Origin: a virus
Direction: 5' to 3' (one strand)
Length of the DNA stretch: 28,648 nucleotides
IMG/VR virus record: IMGVR_UViG_3300008448_009310
Location: 1 to 28,648 of that record
Shown here piece after piece: positions 1 through 9,110 of the stretch (position 1 is the first letter of the stretch; every line of letters begins with the position of its first letter). The position numbers and the translations under genes are program-made. The notes beneath the pieces were generated by a model. That model saw nothing but the letters and a program-made list of their open reading frames with translations, ran no database searches and was not told where the DNA came from.

Positions 1-310
1 CAGCAAAATGAGATGCGTCAAAAGACGCAACACCCGTCATGGCATTATCGCCAACGACTCGTACTGTAATAGAGTTGTTCAGTTTGCCTTGGACAGCACC
101 GCCGTCACCCGTGATCGAAACATTTCCTGTCAGCCCGTTTACACCAGTAACGCTATACGAGTCAGTTGTAAATTGGATAAGTGAGCCATTGGTTCCACCA
201 ATGAACAACTTGCCATCTACAAGATTTGCAGCGATTTCGCCCGATGTCAGAGAGGGGGTAGCACCCGCGACATCTGATCTGTATATCCGAATGTATTCTT
301 CACGCGCCAT
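1..310 (-). CDS. Tail-fibre/adhesin-like structural protein, C-terminus outside window
   Basis: Partial gene: it starts with ATG at 308-310 and runs off the left edge, so about 103 residues are visible. Residues 1-50 (MAREEYIRIYRSD..., then GEIAANLVDGKLFIGGTNG) match the N-terminus of the neighbouring protein at 399-2120 (MPRESTIQILRS..., GELAYSDVNEKLFVGDAAG) in pattern. This beta-rich N-terminal type is seen on phage tail-fibre and receptor-binding proteins. The visible part ends in an MTGVASFDASHF motif, the same repeat unit found five times in that neighbour. The ribosome site is weak (GAAGG about 11 bases upstream). It lies 88 bases after the neighbour's stop, with a hairpin between. The virion role is inferred from domain type and neighbours. 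Confidence 0.7.
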   Translation of the reverse strand, partial: MAREEYIRIYRSDVAGATPSLTSGEIAANLVDGKLFIGGTNGSLIQFTTDSYSVTGVNGLTGNVSITGDGGAVQGKLNNSITVRVVGDNAMTGVASFDASHFA

Positions 311-352
311 GGTCGATCATACCTTCGCAGAACATTTGATACAGTATGTAGA

Positions 353-377
353 CAGCCTCCCCACAAGGAGGAGGCTG
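353..377 (-). terminator. GC-rich hairpin between two adhesin genes
   Basis: An 8-bp perfect stem (CAGCCTCC/GGAGGCTG) with a 9-base loop lies 22 bases after the stop codon of the 399-2120 gene. No run of U follows on the transcribed strand, so it is not a textbook intrinsic terminator. It may attenuate, protect or process the mRNA. Confidence 0.4.
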
Positions 378-398
378 CTCAAAGATCGTCTTTTGCGA

Positions 399-2120
399 TC
401 AGAAGGTGCCGCCATCGATCTTAGCAACGACCGTGGCAACTGAGTATCCCGATCCTGCATCGTTGACGAAGGTGGTGGGTTCGACACCACCCGACAGCCC
501 CGTAAAGAATTTGAACTTGCCGCTGTCGGAGGCATCCCTGAAGATACCCGCAAACCGCTTACCGCTGCTTGTGTACTGTCCATAGAAACCGAGGTCAACG
601 CTGTCGGCTGCGTTACCTGTTCCCAACATGATCAGGGGGTCTTCAACAACGAATGAATCAACATTTGCTGTAACTACCGTTCCGTTGACTGTTAGGTTTC
701 CTGGAATTGTTACATCATTTGGAAGACCAATTGTAAAGGTGGTTGTCGATCTGCTTACATCGATCTGATTTGCTGCACCCGTGATAGTGATCGAACCGCC
801 AAGCGCAACAGTAGATCCGCTGTCTGCGCTACTTGCCTTGAGTCCAATTGTGTTTGAGGAAAGTGTAACAAGCCCCGCTGTGCTGACATTAAAGTTTGAA
901 GACGAGAACGAAGCAACACCAGTAACGCTTGCGGATGCAATACGATTGTCAATAGTTACTGTGTTTCCCGAAGTGGAGACCAACAGGGATGGACCGCCCG
1001 AAACAACAGTTTGACCTGTGACTTGGAATGGGGCGGTAGGGGTTACAAGACCCGCTGCACTTACTGAGTAGTAAGTCGAATTAAAAGCAGCAACACCTGT
1101 CAGGGTCGCAGTAGCCACTCTGTTTGTGATCGTGTTGTTTCCAACCACCGACTGAGAACCACCATCGCCCGTGATGGTGATTGCACCTGTGAGACCATTA
1201 AAAGTCTGCACACCGATGTTGTTGATGGTCTTGCCTGCACCGATGTTGATGAACGAACCCGCTTGTACCGTGTCGCCCGTGACCTGATATGCAGCAGCAA
1301 GATCAACTAATCCCGCAGCAGAAACCGTGAATCGTGTTCCGTTGAAAGATGCAACGCCAGTAACGCTAGAGGTTGCAATACGGTTGTCAATCGTTACCGT
1401 ATTGCCCGAGGTCGATACTAGTTGTGAGGAACCGCCCGAAACAACTGTCTGTCCCGTGACTTGGAACGCAGCAAGCAGATCGACATTTCCCGTAAGAGAA
1501 ACTTGGAATCTGTTAGGATTGAACGATGCGGTACCTGTCAGCGATGTTGTGGCAAGGGGTACAGTAAAAGAGACTGCCCCCGTCAAACCATTGAATGTCT
1601 GAACGCCGATGTTGTTGATCGTCTTTCCTGCACCAATGTTGATGAAGGAACCCGCTTGAACCGTATCGCCCGTGACCTGATATGCAGCAGCAAGTTTGAC
1701 ATGTCCAGTTGTGTCTACCGTGAAATGGGTATTGCTGAAAGAGGCGACACCTGTAACGCTTGTGGAAGCAAATCTTGCACCAAATGTTGTGGTGGTTCCC
1801 GATACAGTTTGTGTGATCGCACCCGATCCCGTGACAGTAAGATTGCCACCCGTACCGTTCAGGGAGTTGACAACGCTGCCACCACCGACTATACCATCGA
1901 CATATGTCTTGACAGCGGATTGCGTGGGGATAGCGTACTGACTGTTTGTAGAGAGACTTCCGCTAGTGACTTGGGCACCGACCCAAATCGAATTCCCCGC
2001 AGCATCACCAACGAACAACTTTTCGTTTACATCTGAATAGGCAAGTTCACCGAATGTCAGACCTGTTGGAGTGTCTGTTCCAGTTGAACGAAGAATTTGA
2101 ATCGTACTCTCGCGGGGCAT
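399..2120 (-). CDS. Repeat-containing tail-fibre/adhesin-like structural protein
   Basis: 573 residues from ATG 2118-2120, preceded by AGGAG at 9 bases; a TTG two codons upstream is too close to that site. Residues 1-50 form the same N-terminal module as the 1-310 gene. Residues 80-425 hold five copies of a unit centred on TGVASF-x4-F-x-V-x3-G-x-V (near 121, 193, 252, 339 and 398); four continue into QVTGxTV. The stretch VQAGSFINIGAGKTINNIGV occurs twice, at 154 and 284. Residues 475-573 (NLTVNGTVVTANVDSFVVED..., then a GFYGQY and FFTG region) resemble C-terminal domains I know from marine T4-like phage structural proteins. It ends in DGGTF, as does the next gene upstream. A late promoter motif lies at 2143-2149. 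No signal peptide or membrane segment is seen. Receptor-binding function is inferred. Confidence 0.75.
   Translation of the reverse strand: MPRESTIQILRSTGTDTPTGLTFGELAYSDVNEKLFVGDAAGNSIWVGAQVTSGSLSTNSQYAIPTQSAVKTYVDGIVGGGSVVNSLNGTGGNLTVTGSGAITQTVSGTTTTFGARFASTSVTGVASFSNTHFTVDTTGHVKLAAAYQVTGDTVQAGSFINIGAGKTINNIGVQTFNGLTGAVSFTVPLATTSLTGTASFNPNRFQVSLTGNVDLLAAFQVTGQTVVSGGSSQLVSTSGNTVTIDNRIATSSVTGVASFNGTRFTVSAAGLVDLAAAYQVTGDTVQAGSFINIGAGKTINNIGVQTFNGLTGAITITGDGGSQSVVGNNTITNRVATATLTGVAAFNSTYYSVSAAGLVTPTAPFQVTGQTVVSGGPSLLVSTSGNTVTIDNRIASASVTGVASFSSSNFNVSTAGLVTLSSNTIGLKASSADSGSTVALGGSITITGAANQIDVSRSTTTFTIGLPNDVTIPGNLTVNGTVVTANVDSFVVEDPLIMLGTGNAADSVDLGFYGQYTSSGKRFAGIFRDASDSGKFKFFTGLSGGVEPTTFVNDAGSGYSVATVVAKIDGGTF
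1189..1301 (-). repeat. Long direct repeat, copy A (within adhesin gene)
   Basis: This 113-base stretch matches 1582-1694 at 101 of 113 positions by hand count. Both copies are in the same frame and encode the FINIGAGKTINNIGVQTFNG segment plus part of QVTG. Most differences are synonymous or conservative, which points to a within-gene duplication that is still being selected. Confidence 0.85.
1582..1694 (-). repeat. Long direct repeat, copy B (within adhesin gene)
   Basis: Partner of the repeat at 1189-1301, in the same orientation and reading frame and 393 bases apart. Recombination between the copies would delete 131 codons in frame, so the pair could generate length variants of the fibre. 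Confidence 0.85.
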
Positions 2121-2142
2121 TGTCAATTTCTCCTAGGGTAGG

Positions 2143-2149
2143 TATTTAG
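2143..2149 (-). promoter_or_regulatory. T4-type late promoter motif CTAAATA
   Basis: CTAAATA on the minus strand, 23 bases upstream of the ATG at 2120 and in the short gap after the collagen-like gene. T4 late promoters use TATAAATA at -10 with no -35; I recall CTAAATA as the marine T4-like variant. Confidence 0.65.
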
Positions 2150-2153
2150 TGTC

Positions 2154-4589
<2,436 letters not shown>

Positions 4590-4618
4590 CGTAAACCCAA
4601 GGGGGGCAGTTTACGAGG

Positions 4619-4625
4619 TATTTAG
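4619..4625 (-). promoter_or_regulatory. T4-type late promoter motif CTAAATA
   Basis: CTAAATA sits in the 43-base gap between the thyX stop (4633) and the ATG of the collagen-like gene (4589), 30 bases upstream of that ATG. It fits late expression of a virion protein. Confidence 0.6.
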
Positions 4626-4632
4626 GGGTGCC

Positions 4633-5313
4633 TCATTTGGCAGTCAATGCCTTCCACGAAACAGGAAACAAAGGTTCAATAAGAGTGGAAATGGCATCGG
4701 CGTATTGCCGAACTTCCCATTGTGCATGGGGATCCGAACGCAAGGCGTACACACGGGCATACGCAGCGAGACTGCCTGTCCACCACCATTCCGTGTAAGT
4801 CCCCTGTGGAAGGATGAACCGTGCCTGCTCAGGTGCGACCCCCGAGCCGATCAGGAAGTTGTAATACCCGTGGGCTTTTGCTATCGATTCTTCGTAGATC
4901 TGTGTCAGGTGTTCCGTCATCGCATCGTGGTCGATGAAGTCCTCGCTGCCCTGCTTGGCACCATTCGTGGGCTTTGATCGCCATTGTGGGATGTAGAACT
5001 CAGGCTCGTTCGTCACATAGCGACGAGACACTTCGTTCTCCACGAACCCCTGCTTGTGCTTGAAGAGTTGTGTGCGGATGGAGATCGGTGCCTTGATACG
5101 CAGGGTGATCTGCGGATGTGCGAAAGGAGTCCAATGGTTGTGCTTGGCAAGATAGTTGATGAGTTTTTCGTCTCGCTCACCGAACTCTTCGCTTTCCTTG
5201 CTGAATGATACACGGGCAGCATTGACAACCGTTAGGTCATCACCCATGTGAGAGACATATTGAACAAATCCCACCCCGTCCAAAACGGGGATCGATTCAC
5301 GAACTGCTTCCAT
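4633..5313 (-). CDS. thyX: Flavin-dependent thymidylate synthase ThyX
   Basis: 226 residues, the usual size for ThyX. The enzyme methylates dUMP to dTMP with FAD, NADPH and methylene-tetrahydrofolate, supplying thymidylate for phage DNA. Residues 85-98 (KHKQGFVENEVSRR) are the signature corresponding to RHR-x7-S, with both arginines replaced by lysine and one extra residue before NEVS; I recall similar forms in marine T4-like phages. FLIGSGVAPEQARFILPQGTYTEWW and the C-terminal RQYADAISTLIEPLFPVSW are also typical. The ATG at 5313 follows GGAGTAAACA. It starts 3 bases after the upstream small gene and so is probably co-transcribed with it from the late-type promoter at 5577-5583. Confidence 0.95.
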   Translation of the reverse strand: MEAVRESIPVLDGVGFVQYVSHMGDDLTVVNAARVSFSKESEEFGERDEKLINYLAKHNHWTPFAHPQITLRIKAPISIRTQLFKHKQGFVENEVSRRYVTNEPEFYIPQWRSKPTNGAKQGSEDFIDHDAMTEHLTQIYEESIAKAHGYYNFLIGSGVAPEQARFILPQGTYTEWWWTGSLAAYARVYALRSDPHAQWEVRQYADAISTLIEPLFPVSWKALTAK

Positions 5314-5316
5314 TGT

Positions 5317-5559
5317 TTACTCCTGCTCTTGTGGTTCCTGAGTCGTATTGATGGCTCCGCGAATCTCAGGCTTGATCGCGTCGATTCGCTCTCCTACCTT
5401 TTGGTAGAGGGAAGCATAGATTGCTTCCTTGGCTTCGCTTGCCTTGCCATCCATGACTAGGTCGATGATCGTGGGGACATCACCAATGATCTCATCGGTA
5501 TCGGTCTCAGCCACATCAACTTCGTTTTCCATGATCTCGTCATTCTCTTCGGGGTTCAT
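5317..5559 (-). CDS. Small acidic phage protein, possibly prohead-core-like
   Basis: 80 residues, strongly acidic in the first 27 (MNPEENDEIMENEVDVAE...). A predicted helical segment at 29-70 (IIDLVMDGKASEAKEAIYAS, then LYQKVGERIDAIKPEIRGAI) follows. That pattern, a short helix, a GK-x3-A turn, and a helix ending in K-x-G/x-R-I, resembles short helical segments in T4-like head-core and scaffold-type proteins, but the match is weak and from memory. The ATG at 5559 follows GGAGGACTCTGA. A late promoter motif lies at 5577-5583. It is followed 3 bases later by thyX. Function unknown. Confidence 0.65.
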   Translation of the reverse strand: MNPEENDEIMENEVDVAETDTDEIIGDVPTIIDLVMDGKASEAKEAIYASLYQKVGERIDAIKPEIRGAINTTQEPQEQE

Positions 5560-5575
5560 TCAGAGTCCTCCATGG

Positions 5576-6607
5576 CTATTTAGCCCACCTCTTCATGGCA
5601 ATATGTCCCGCAAGTCCTGAAAATGCATTTCTTATGATGTCATGTTGGATGTTTGTCCTGCCGTTCCCTGCAAGAACCATGTCATTGATATCCTTCAACC
5701 CACGGAATCTCTCAGACCAAACACATACCTTATGACCGTCCTCCAAAAGACGCTCCATCGCTTCGGCAACTTGCTTGTTGCGAGGCTCATTGTCCAATGC
5801 ATAGATTAGGTCTGAATCCTTCAGTTCATCGGGAATATTCGTGGCATCCGACAATCCGACCATGGCTACGCAGTTGTCCAAGAACAGACTGTCCAATGGA
5901 CCTTCGACTACGATGACTTGCTTCTTGGGATCGCATCTGTCCAAGCCATACCATGTCTTTCCCGCGTCCTTGTCTGCCTTGACTGTCAGATATCGAATGG
6001 TGCTTCGATCAGGCTTACCATTCCCAATGATACGACCCTGTGCGCCAACCACCTTGCCATCTGTATCCAAGATCGGAATGACGATTCGTTCATCATCCCC
6101 TGCCTGTACATCGGGGTCAATGTTCTTAGCCCACTCGCCATAATCCTCTGAGTAATAGAGCCGACTCAGACTTTCCTTTGGCAAGCGTCTCTTGTGTGCC
6201 CACTTGACGGCGGGGTGATCGTCAGGCAGGGAATCCAATCGGGGAAGAAGGGCGAGGATCTTATCCTCTCTACGCACGGGCGCGTGTGGGAGCGCGTCCG
6301 CGTGTGTGCGCGTGTGCCCGTGCGAGACCCCCGTTTCCTTGAGTACTTCGAAGATGTACTGCTTGTATAGATTGGGATCTAGCATCTTCAACAGCCAACC
6401 TATGCTTGCGCTATAGTCGCAGTTGTGACACTTGCAGGAAAAGGATCCCTTCTTCTCGTACAGATAGAACCGAGCCTTGCTCTTGCTCTTCTGACTGTCA
6501 CCACACATGGGACATCGACACACCGCAAGACTCTGCTTCTTCCATTGAAAGCGGTCTAGGCGTGGTGATAGCAAGTTGATGTACTTCGTGTCGATGTGGA
6601 TCGGCAT
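5576..6607 (-). CDS. 61: DNA primase, T4 gp61 family
   Basis: 343 residues from the ATG at 6605-6607. A GTG eight codons upstream (6631) would give 351, but it lies inside the putative promoter; start choice is uncertain and no clear ribosome site is seen for either. Zinc-binding domain: CPMC at 32-35 and CKCHNC at 58-63. TOPRIM-type core: VIVVEGPLDSLFL near 231-243, then DLIYALDNE and LKDINDMVL. The family makes pentamer-type RNA primers with the gp41 helicase. The local sequence FYLYEKKGSFSCKCHNCDYS and NLYKQYIFEVLKE parallels T4 gp61. Between the zinc domain and the core, residues 94-111 are a His/Thr/Ala-rich insert encoded by unusually GC-rich DNA (6274-6331), resembling inserts in the helicase and deacetylase genes. 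Confidence 0.93.
   Translation of the reverse strand: MPIHIDTKYINLLSPRLDRFQWKKQSLAVCRCPMCGDSQKSKSKARFYLYEKKGSFSCKCHNCDYSASIGWLLKMLDPNLYKQYIFEVLKETGVSHGHTRTHADALPHAPVRREDKILALLPRLDSLPDDHPAVKWAHKRRLPKESLSRLYYSEDYGEWAKNIDPDVQAGDDERIVIPILDTDGKVVGAQGRIIGNGKPDRSTIRYLTVKADKDAGKTWYGLDRCDPKKQVIVVEGPLDSLFLDNCVAMVGLSDATNIPDELKDSDLIYALDNEPRNKQVAEAMERLLEDGHKVCVWSERFRGLKDINDMVLAGNGRTNIQHDIIRNAFSGLAGHIAMKRWAK
5577..5583 (-). promoter_or_regulatory. T4-type late promoter motif CTAAATA overlapping primase stop
   Basis: CTAAATA overlaps the stop codon of the primase (the TAG lies inside GCTAAATAGC) and sits 18 bases upstream of the ATG at 5559. It is framed by GGCTA/TAGCC, giving a small 5-bp inverted repeat. 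Confidence 0.6.
6274..6331 (-). repeat. GC-rich alternating purine-pyrimidine insert in primase gene
   Basis: A 58-base in-frame segment dominated by GCG, CAC, ACG and CGC codons, encoding a stretch containing HTRTHADA. The 18 bases at 6292-6309 are identical to 27849-27866 in the deacetylase gene. The surrounding gene is of ordinary composition. Confidence 0.7.
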
Positions 6608-6619
6608 TAGATTTGGAAT

Positions 6620-6648
6620 ACTGTACCCCACGATCTGTGGGGTGTCAA
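6620..6648 (-). promoter_or_regulatory. Putative sigma70-type promoter with palindromic spacer
   Basis: On the minus strand TTGACA (6643-6648) is followed by a 17-base spacer and TACAGT (6620-6625), a perfect -35 and a 4/6 -10 box. The spacer (6626-6642) is itself a 6-bp inverted repeat, CCCCAC/GTGGGG, with a 5-base loop, so the -35 and -10 flank a possible operator. It points at the primase, with the ATG 12 bases after the -10. It could serve early host-polymerase transcription. Alternatively the hairpin is an RNA structure in read-through mRNA. Confidence 0.5.
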
Positions 6649-6690
6649 GTAAAATCGCCCATGATGAGCAAAGTTATAGGATGTTATGAC

Positions 6691-6713
6691 TTGACGATTT
6701 TGGAAATCGACAA
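6691..6713. promoter_or_regulatory. Near-perfect 23-bp inverted repeat
   Basis: Arms TTGACGATTT (6691-6700) and AAATCGACAA (6704-6713) are complementary at 9 of 10 positions around a 3-base centre (TGG). It sits in the AT-rich gap between the 6779-7378 gene and the primase promoter. The form fits a dimeric repressor site or a tight hairpin; no U-run follows on the minus strand. Confidence 0.45.
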
Positions 6714-6778
6714 ATACAAAATCTTATCAATCTACTTAAAAGTCAGCAGATTCTTATTGACATGCTTATAGATAGCCG

Positions 6779-7378
6779 TCAAAGTTTGCGCTTCAACTTC
6801 TTGTTAAGGTCTTTGGTCTTCTTCAGGTTACGAGCGAAGTACATGCCACGCTTGCCTGGTGGTTCTTGTCCTGGAGACACACCCGCGATGTTCCCACCCC
6901 CGACATTGTTGACGGGAGCATCTTCGCGCTGAACAGATTCGATGGTGAAGACTTTTCCTTCATGCTTGTAGATCGGATGTCCCAAGAACTCATCCGATGG
7001 AAGAAGTTCTTCCTCTAGCACGATGGACATTGCGATTCCATGGATAGAAATCGTTCCCGCAGGAATCGCAACTGGCTCTGCATTTTCCATGATCGTGCGG
7101 TGAGTCAATCCACGCTTGGTCAGTTCCTCAAGCATTAGTCTTTCGATTGCGCTTTCGGGCATGTCATCGCTGCAATACTCTTGGATCTTATATCCATACT
7201 CTGCGACTGCATGTGGGGTGTACGGCTGCGACCAAATGGTAAACGGTTCACCCGCCTCCATGACTTGGCGCAGTTTATAGATGTACGATTCAAACCTATT
7301 CTTGCGCTCAGGGAAGTCCCTCCAAGGGCAATTCATGAGATGCTTGAAACGCTCTGTGATCAGGTGTTGAATGTCCAT
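6779..7378 (-). CDS. Hypothetical phage protein with Gly-rich linker
   Basis: 199 residues from ATG 7376-7378, overlapping the upstream stop by one base (TGATG). Residues 1-90 look helical (HLITERFKHLMNCPWRDFPE...). Residues 103-150 are beta-like (PVAIPAGTISIHGIAMSIVLEE). A linker with NNVGGGNIAGVSPG lies near 157-170, followed by a basic tail rich in Lys (NLKKTKDLNKKLKRKL). I recall NNVGxGxIAG linkers from marine T4-like phage proteins, but I cannot name the family. It is the last gene before the 170-base gap. Function unknown; a virion or packaging role is only a guess. Confidence 0.7.
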   Translation of the reverse strand: MDIQHLITERFKHLMNCPWRDFPERKNRFESYIYKLRQVMEAGEPFTIWSQPYTPHAVAEYGYKIQEYCSDDMPESAIERLMLEELTKRGLTHRTIMENAEPVAIPAGTISIHGIAMSIVLEEELLPSDEFLGHPIYKHEGKVFTIESVQREDAPVNNVGGGNIAGVSPGQEPPGKRGMYFARNLKKTKDLNKKLKRKL

Positions 7379-7770
7379 CAGATGCTCCGCAGTTTCTTTA
7401 TGATGTCCTTGTCCATTGGAATCTTGACGAGGTCAATGCTCAGGTGAAACCGAGTCGGTTGGCTGTCGGGCAAGTACTCCAAGAAGACCAAGAATGTCTT
7501 CAGTATGTAGTGCAAATCCTCGTCTATCTTGAAGAACAGGAGTTGCGTCCCTGCCTCCACCCCGAAGACATTGCAGAATGTGATTATGTGATTGAGGATC
7601 AGACGATCCCGAAGGACACCCGACTTCTTGTAGCGTCGAAAGAGACGCTTCAGGTAGACGATACGGGCAAGATCTTCTTCGAACTCTTTGACCCCCATGC
7701 ATTGGGGATTGTCGTAGTTCCGCATCGCGTATCGGACATAGTTTTCATCGGTCAGGCTGTCGCCTTTCAT
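7378..7770 (-). CDS. Conserved marine T4-like phage protein (DUF7207-like)
   Basis: 130 residues. The pattern NYDNPQCMGVKEFEEDLARI, YLKRLFRRY, LRDRLILNHIITFCNVFGVEA and LLFFKIDEDLHYILKTFLVF matches a small protein I recall in many cyanophage-type myoviruses, annotated as a domain of unknown function. It is mainly alpha-helical, with no signal peptide or membrane segment. The ATG at 7770 has no obvious ribosome site, so it may rely on coupling to the 7789-8280 gene, which ends 18 bases upstream. Its stop overlaps the next ATG by one base. Function unknown. Confidence 0.8.
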   Translation of the reverse strand: MKGDSLTDENYVRYAMRNYDNPQCMGVKEFEEDLARIVYLKRLFRRYKKSGVLRDRLILNHIITFCNVFGVEAGTQLLFFKIDEDLHYILKTFLVFLEYLPDSQPTRFHLSIDLVKIPMDKDIIKKLRSI

Positions 7771-7788
7771 TACGAAGAGCCATGGCTA

Positions 7789-8280
7789 TTAGCCGTTGGG
7801 CACGATCATCGCATGGACTTGAGTCAATCCATTTGGCAACTTGTTGGTCTCAACACGGAGTGCGAGACCATGACCGAGCATGGGGGTGATTCCGTCATCG
7901 TGATTTGTTCCGTAGGTCGTGCCGTCAGAACCAAACACGCCACCGAAACGAACAAGAGGAAGAAGTTCCTCTGTCTGTGTTGAGAGACGCATGGCACAGT
8001 CACGATCCATATGGAAATCTAGACCGACCATCTGAAGCCGACCCTGTGCCTGTTTTAGGGCAGACACAGGGTCGATGTATGGCTTCGCAGATAGCGCACC
8101 GAGATAGGTGTTGATACGAGCAATCGCTGCATTCGAAAGAGAGGACAGGTTGATGTCGGTGCCATCAAGTGCGTTGTCGCCATCCTGTGGACCTACCCGA
8201 CCACGAATGCCCACCATGTCATATGCGGCATGGGCAGCGGTTTCGTTGATTGTCTTTCTCAGTTCTTTGAACGATCTCAT
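7789..8280 (-). CDS. Hypothetical T4-like phage protein, possible head-targeted N-terminus
   Basis: 163 residues from ATG 8278-8280, preceded by GGAGTTAAC. A TTG at 8295 adds five residues but overlaps the ribosome site and the upstream stop. The N-terminus MRSFKELRKTINETA resembles the MKxF/MKTY-type leader of T4 capsid-targeted internal proteins, with an I-N-E|T site at 11-13, although P1' is Thr rather than Ala, Gly or Ser. The rest (IARINTYLGALSAKPYIDPV; QAQGRLQMVGLDFHMD; a Gly-rich LPLVRFGGVFGSDGTTYG) I do not recognise by function. It follows a probable virion protein by 11 bases, so they are likely co-transcribed. A strong inverted repeat lies inside the gene at 8039-8074. Confidence 0.7.
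   Translation of the reverse strand: MRSFKELRKTINETAAHAAYDMVGIRGRVGPQDGDNALDGTDINLSSLSNAAIARINTYLGALSAKPYIDPVSALKQAQGRLQMVGLDFHMDRDCAMRLSTQTEELLPLVRFGGVFGSDGTTYGTNHDDGITPMLGHGLALRVETNKLPNGLTQVHAMIVPNG
8039..8074. repeat. 10-bp perfect inverted repeat inside coding region
   Basis: Arms CGACCCTGTG (8039-8048) and CACAGGGTCG (8065-8074) are fully complementary around a 16-base loop. The repeat encodes PVSALKQAQG and flanking residues. It would form a stable stem in mRNA or could be a protein site. Confidence 0.55.
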
Positions 8281-8291
8281 GTTAACTCCTA

Positions 8292-9077
8292 TCAAGCGGT
8301 TGTACCAAAGGACACATAGAAGGTAGTGGCAGCAGTCAGTCCACCCGCACCATTATCGGTGACAAGAAGAGTTACTGTGCGAGGTCCGCTGTTTGCAGTT
8401 GCACCAACCTTGTTGATCTTGAACACGGCGATGTTGTTGTTGATGTCCGAAGTGGGGCCAAAGAAGGTTTCATAGATCGCGGAGGGAACACCAGTTAGGA
8501 GAGTGCTTCCTGAGATGATGTTACCCGCTGCGCCGAACTGATCGGTTACTTCAGAGAAAGAAAGATTCTGCGTGAAGTTAGCGTCATTTGCAACAACCTT
8601 GATGTAAGCGGTCTGACCACCACCAAACTGCAAGGTAGAGACTCCGTAACCATTTACGGCATAACTTCCATAATTGGCACCACTTCCAGTAGCAGAGTTG
8701 GCGAAAGAGAGACCAAGCCCATCAACACCACCCGCAGTTGCGCTGTCGCCGCTGAACGGACATGTAAAGTACGGACGAGTGTTTGCCGCTTCTCCCGATG
8801 CAGCCGCGCCACCCGTAGCCGAAATGCGACCCGCATAGGATGAACTCGTAACGCCCGTGATCGATGGATCGATTGGCATTGCAACGAGAAGTTCCATAAA
8901 CGGAGTACTGAATGTCAGGGAGGTCGCACCTCGGACACCCATCAACTGACCGCCAAGCGAAGTGCCGTCAAGTGGAAGTTCCCAACCCGCAACTGTGCGG
9001 ATGCAGCGAATCTTTTGCGATGCGTTGAGCCATGTAGGCTTAGATTCCTCGCGGTCGTTTGCGTTCCAGTAAGACAT
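8292..9077 (-). CDS. Virion structural/decoration-like protein (MSYWN family)
   Basis: 261 residues from ATG 9075-9077 with an AGGAG site 10 bases upstream. The start MSYWNANDREESKPTWL, continuing to a CIRTVAGWELPL block by residue 36, is a leader I recall on structural proteins of marine T4-like phages. The middle is Gly/Ala/Ser-rich. The C-terminal part, about 150-261, has an Ig-like beta pattern (AYIKVVANDANFTQNLSFSE; TVTLLVTDNGAGG; TFYVSFG), which suggests a capsid decoration or baseplate-surface protein. A GATAAATA late promoter motif lies at 9103-9110, overlapping the upstream stop. The exact position in the particle is inferred, not shown. Confidence 0.75.
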   Translation of the reverse strand: MSYWNANDREESKPTWLNASQKIRCIRTVAGWELPLDGTSLGGQLMGVRGATSLTFSTPFMELLVAMPIDPSITGVTSSSYAGRISATGGAAASGEAANTRPYFTCPFSGDSATAGGVDGLGLSFANSATGSGANYGSYAVNGYGVSTLQFGGGQTAYIKVVANDANFTQNLSFSEVTDQFGAAGNIISGSTLLTGVPSAIYETFFGPTSDINNNIAVFKINKVGATANSGPRTVTLLVTDNGAGGLTAATTFYVSFGTTA

Positions 9078-9102
9078 TTTTGTGGTTCTCCTCTGTGCTT
9101 TC

Positions 9103-9110
9103 TATTTATC
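9103..9110 (-). promoter_or_regulatory. T4-type late promoter motif GATAAATA
   Basis: GATAAATA lies 26 bases upstream of the ATG at 9077 and overlaps the TAA stop of the 9106-9543 gene. It differs from the T4 late consensus TATAAATA at the first base only. Confidence 0.7.
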
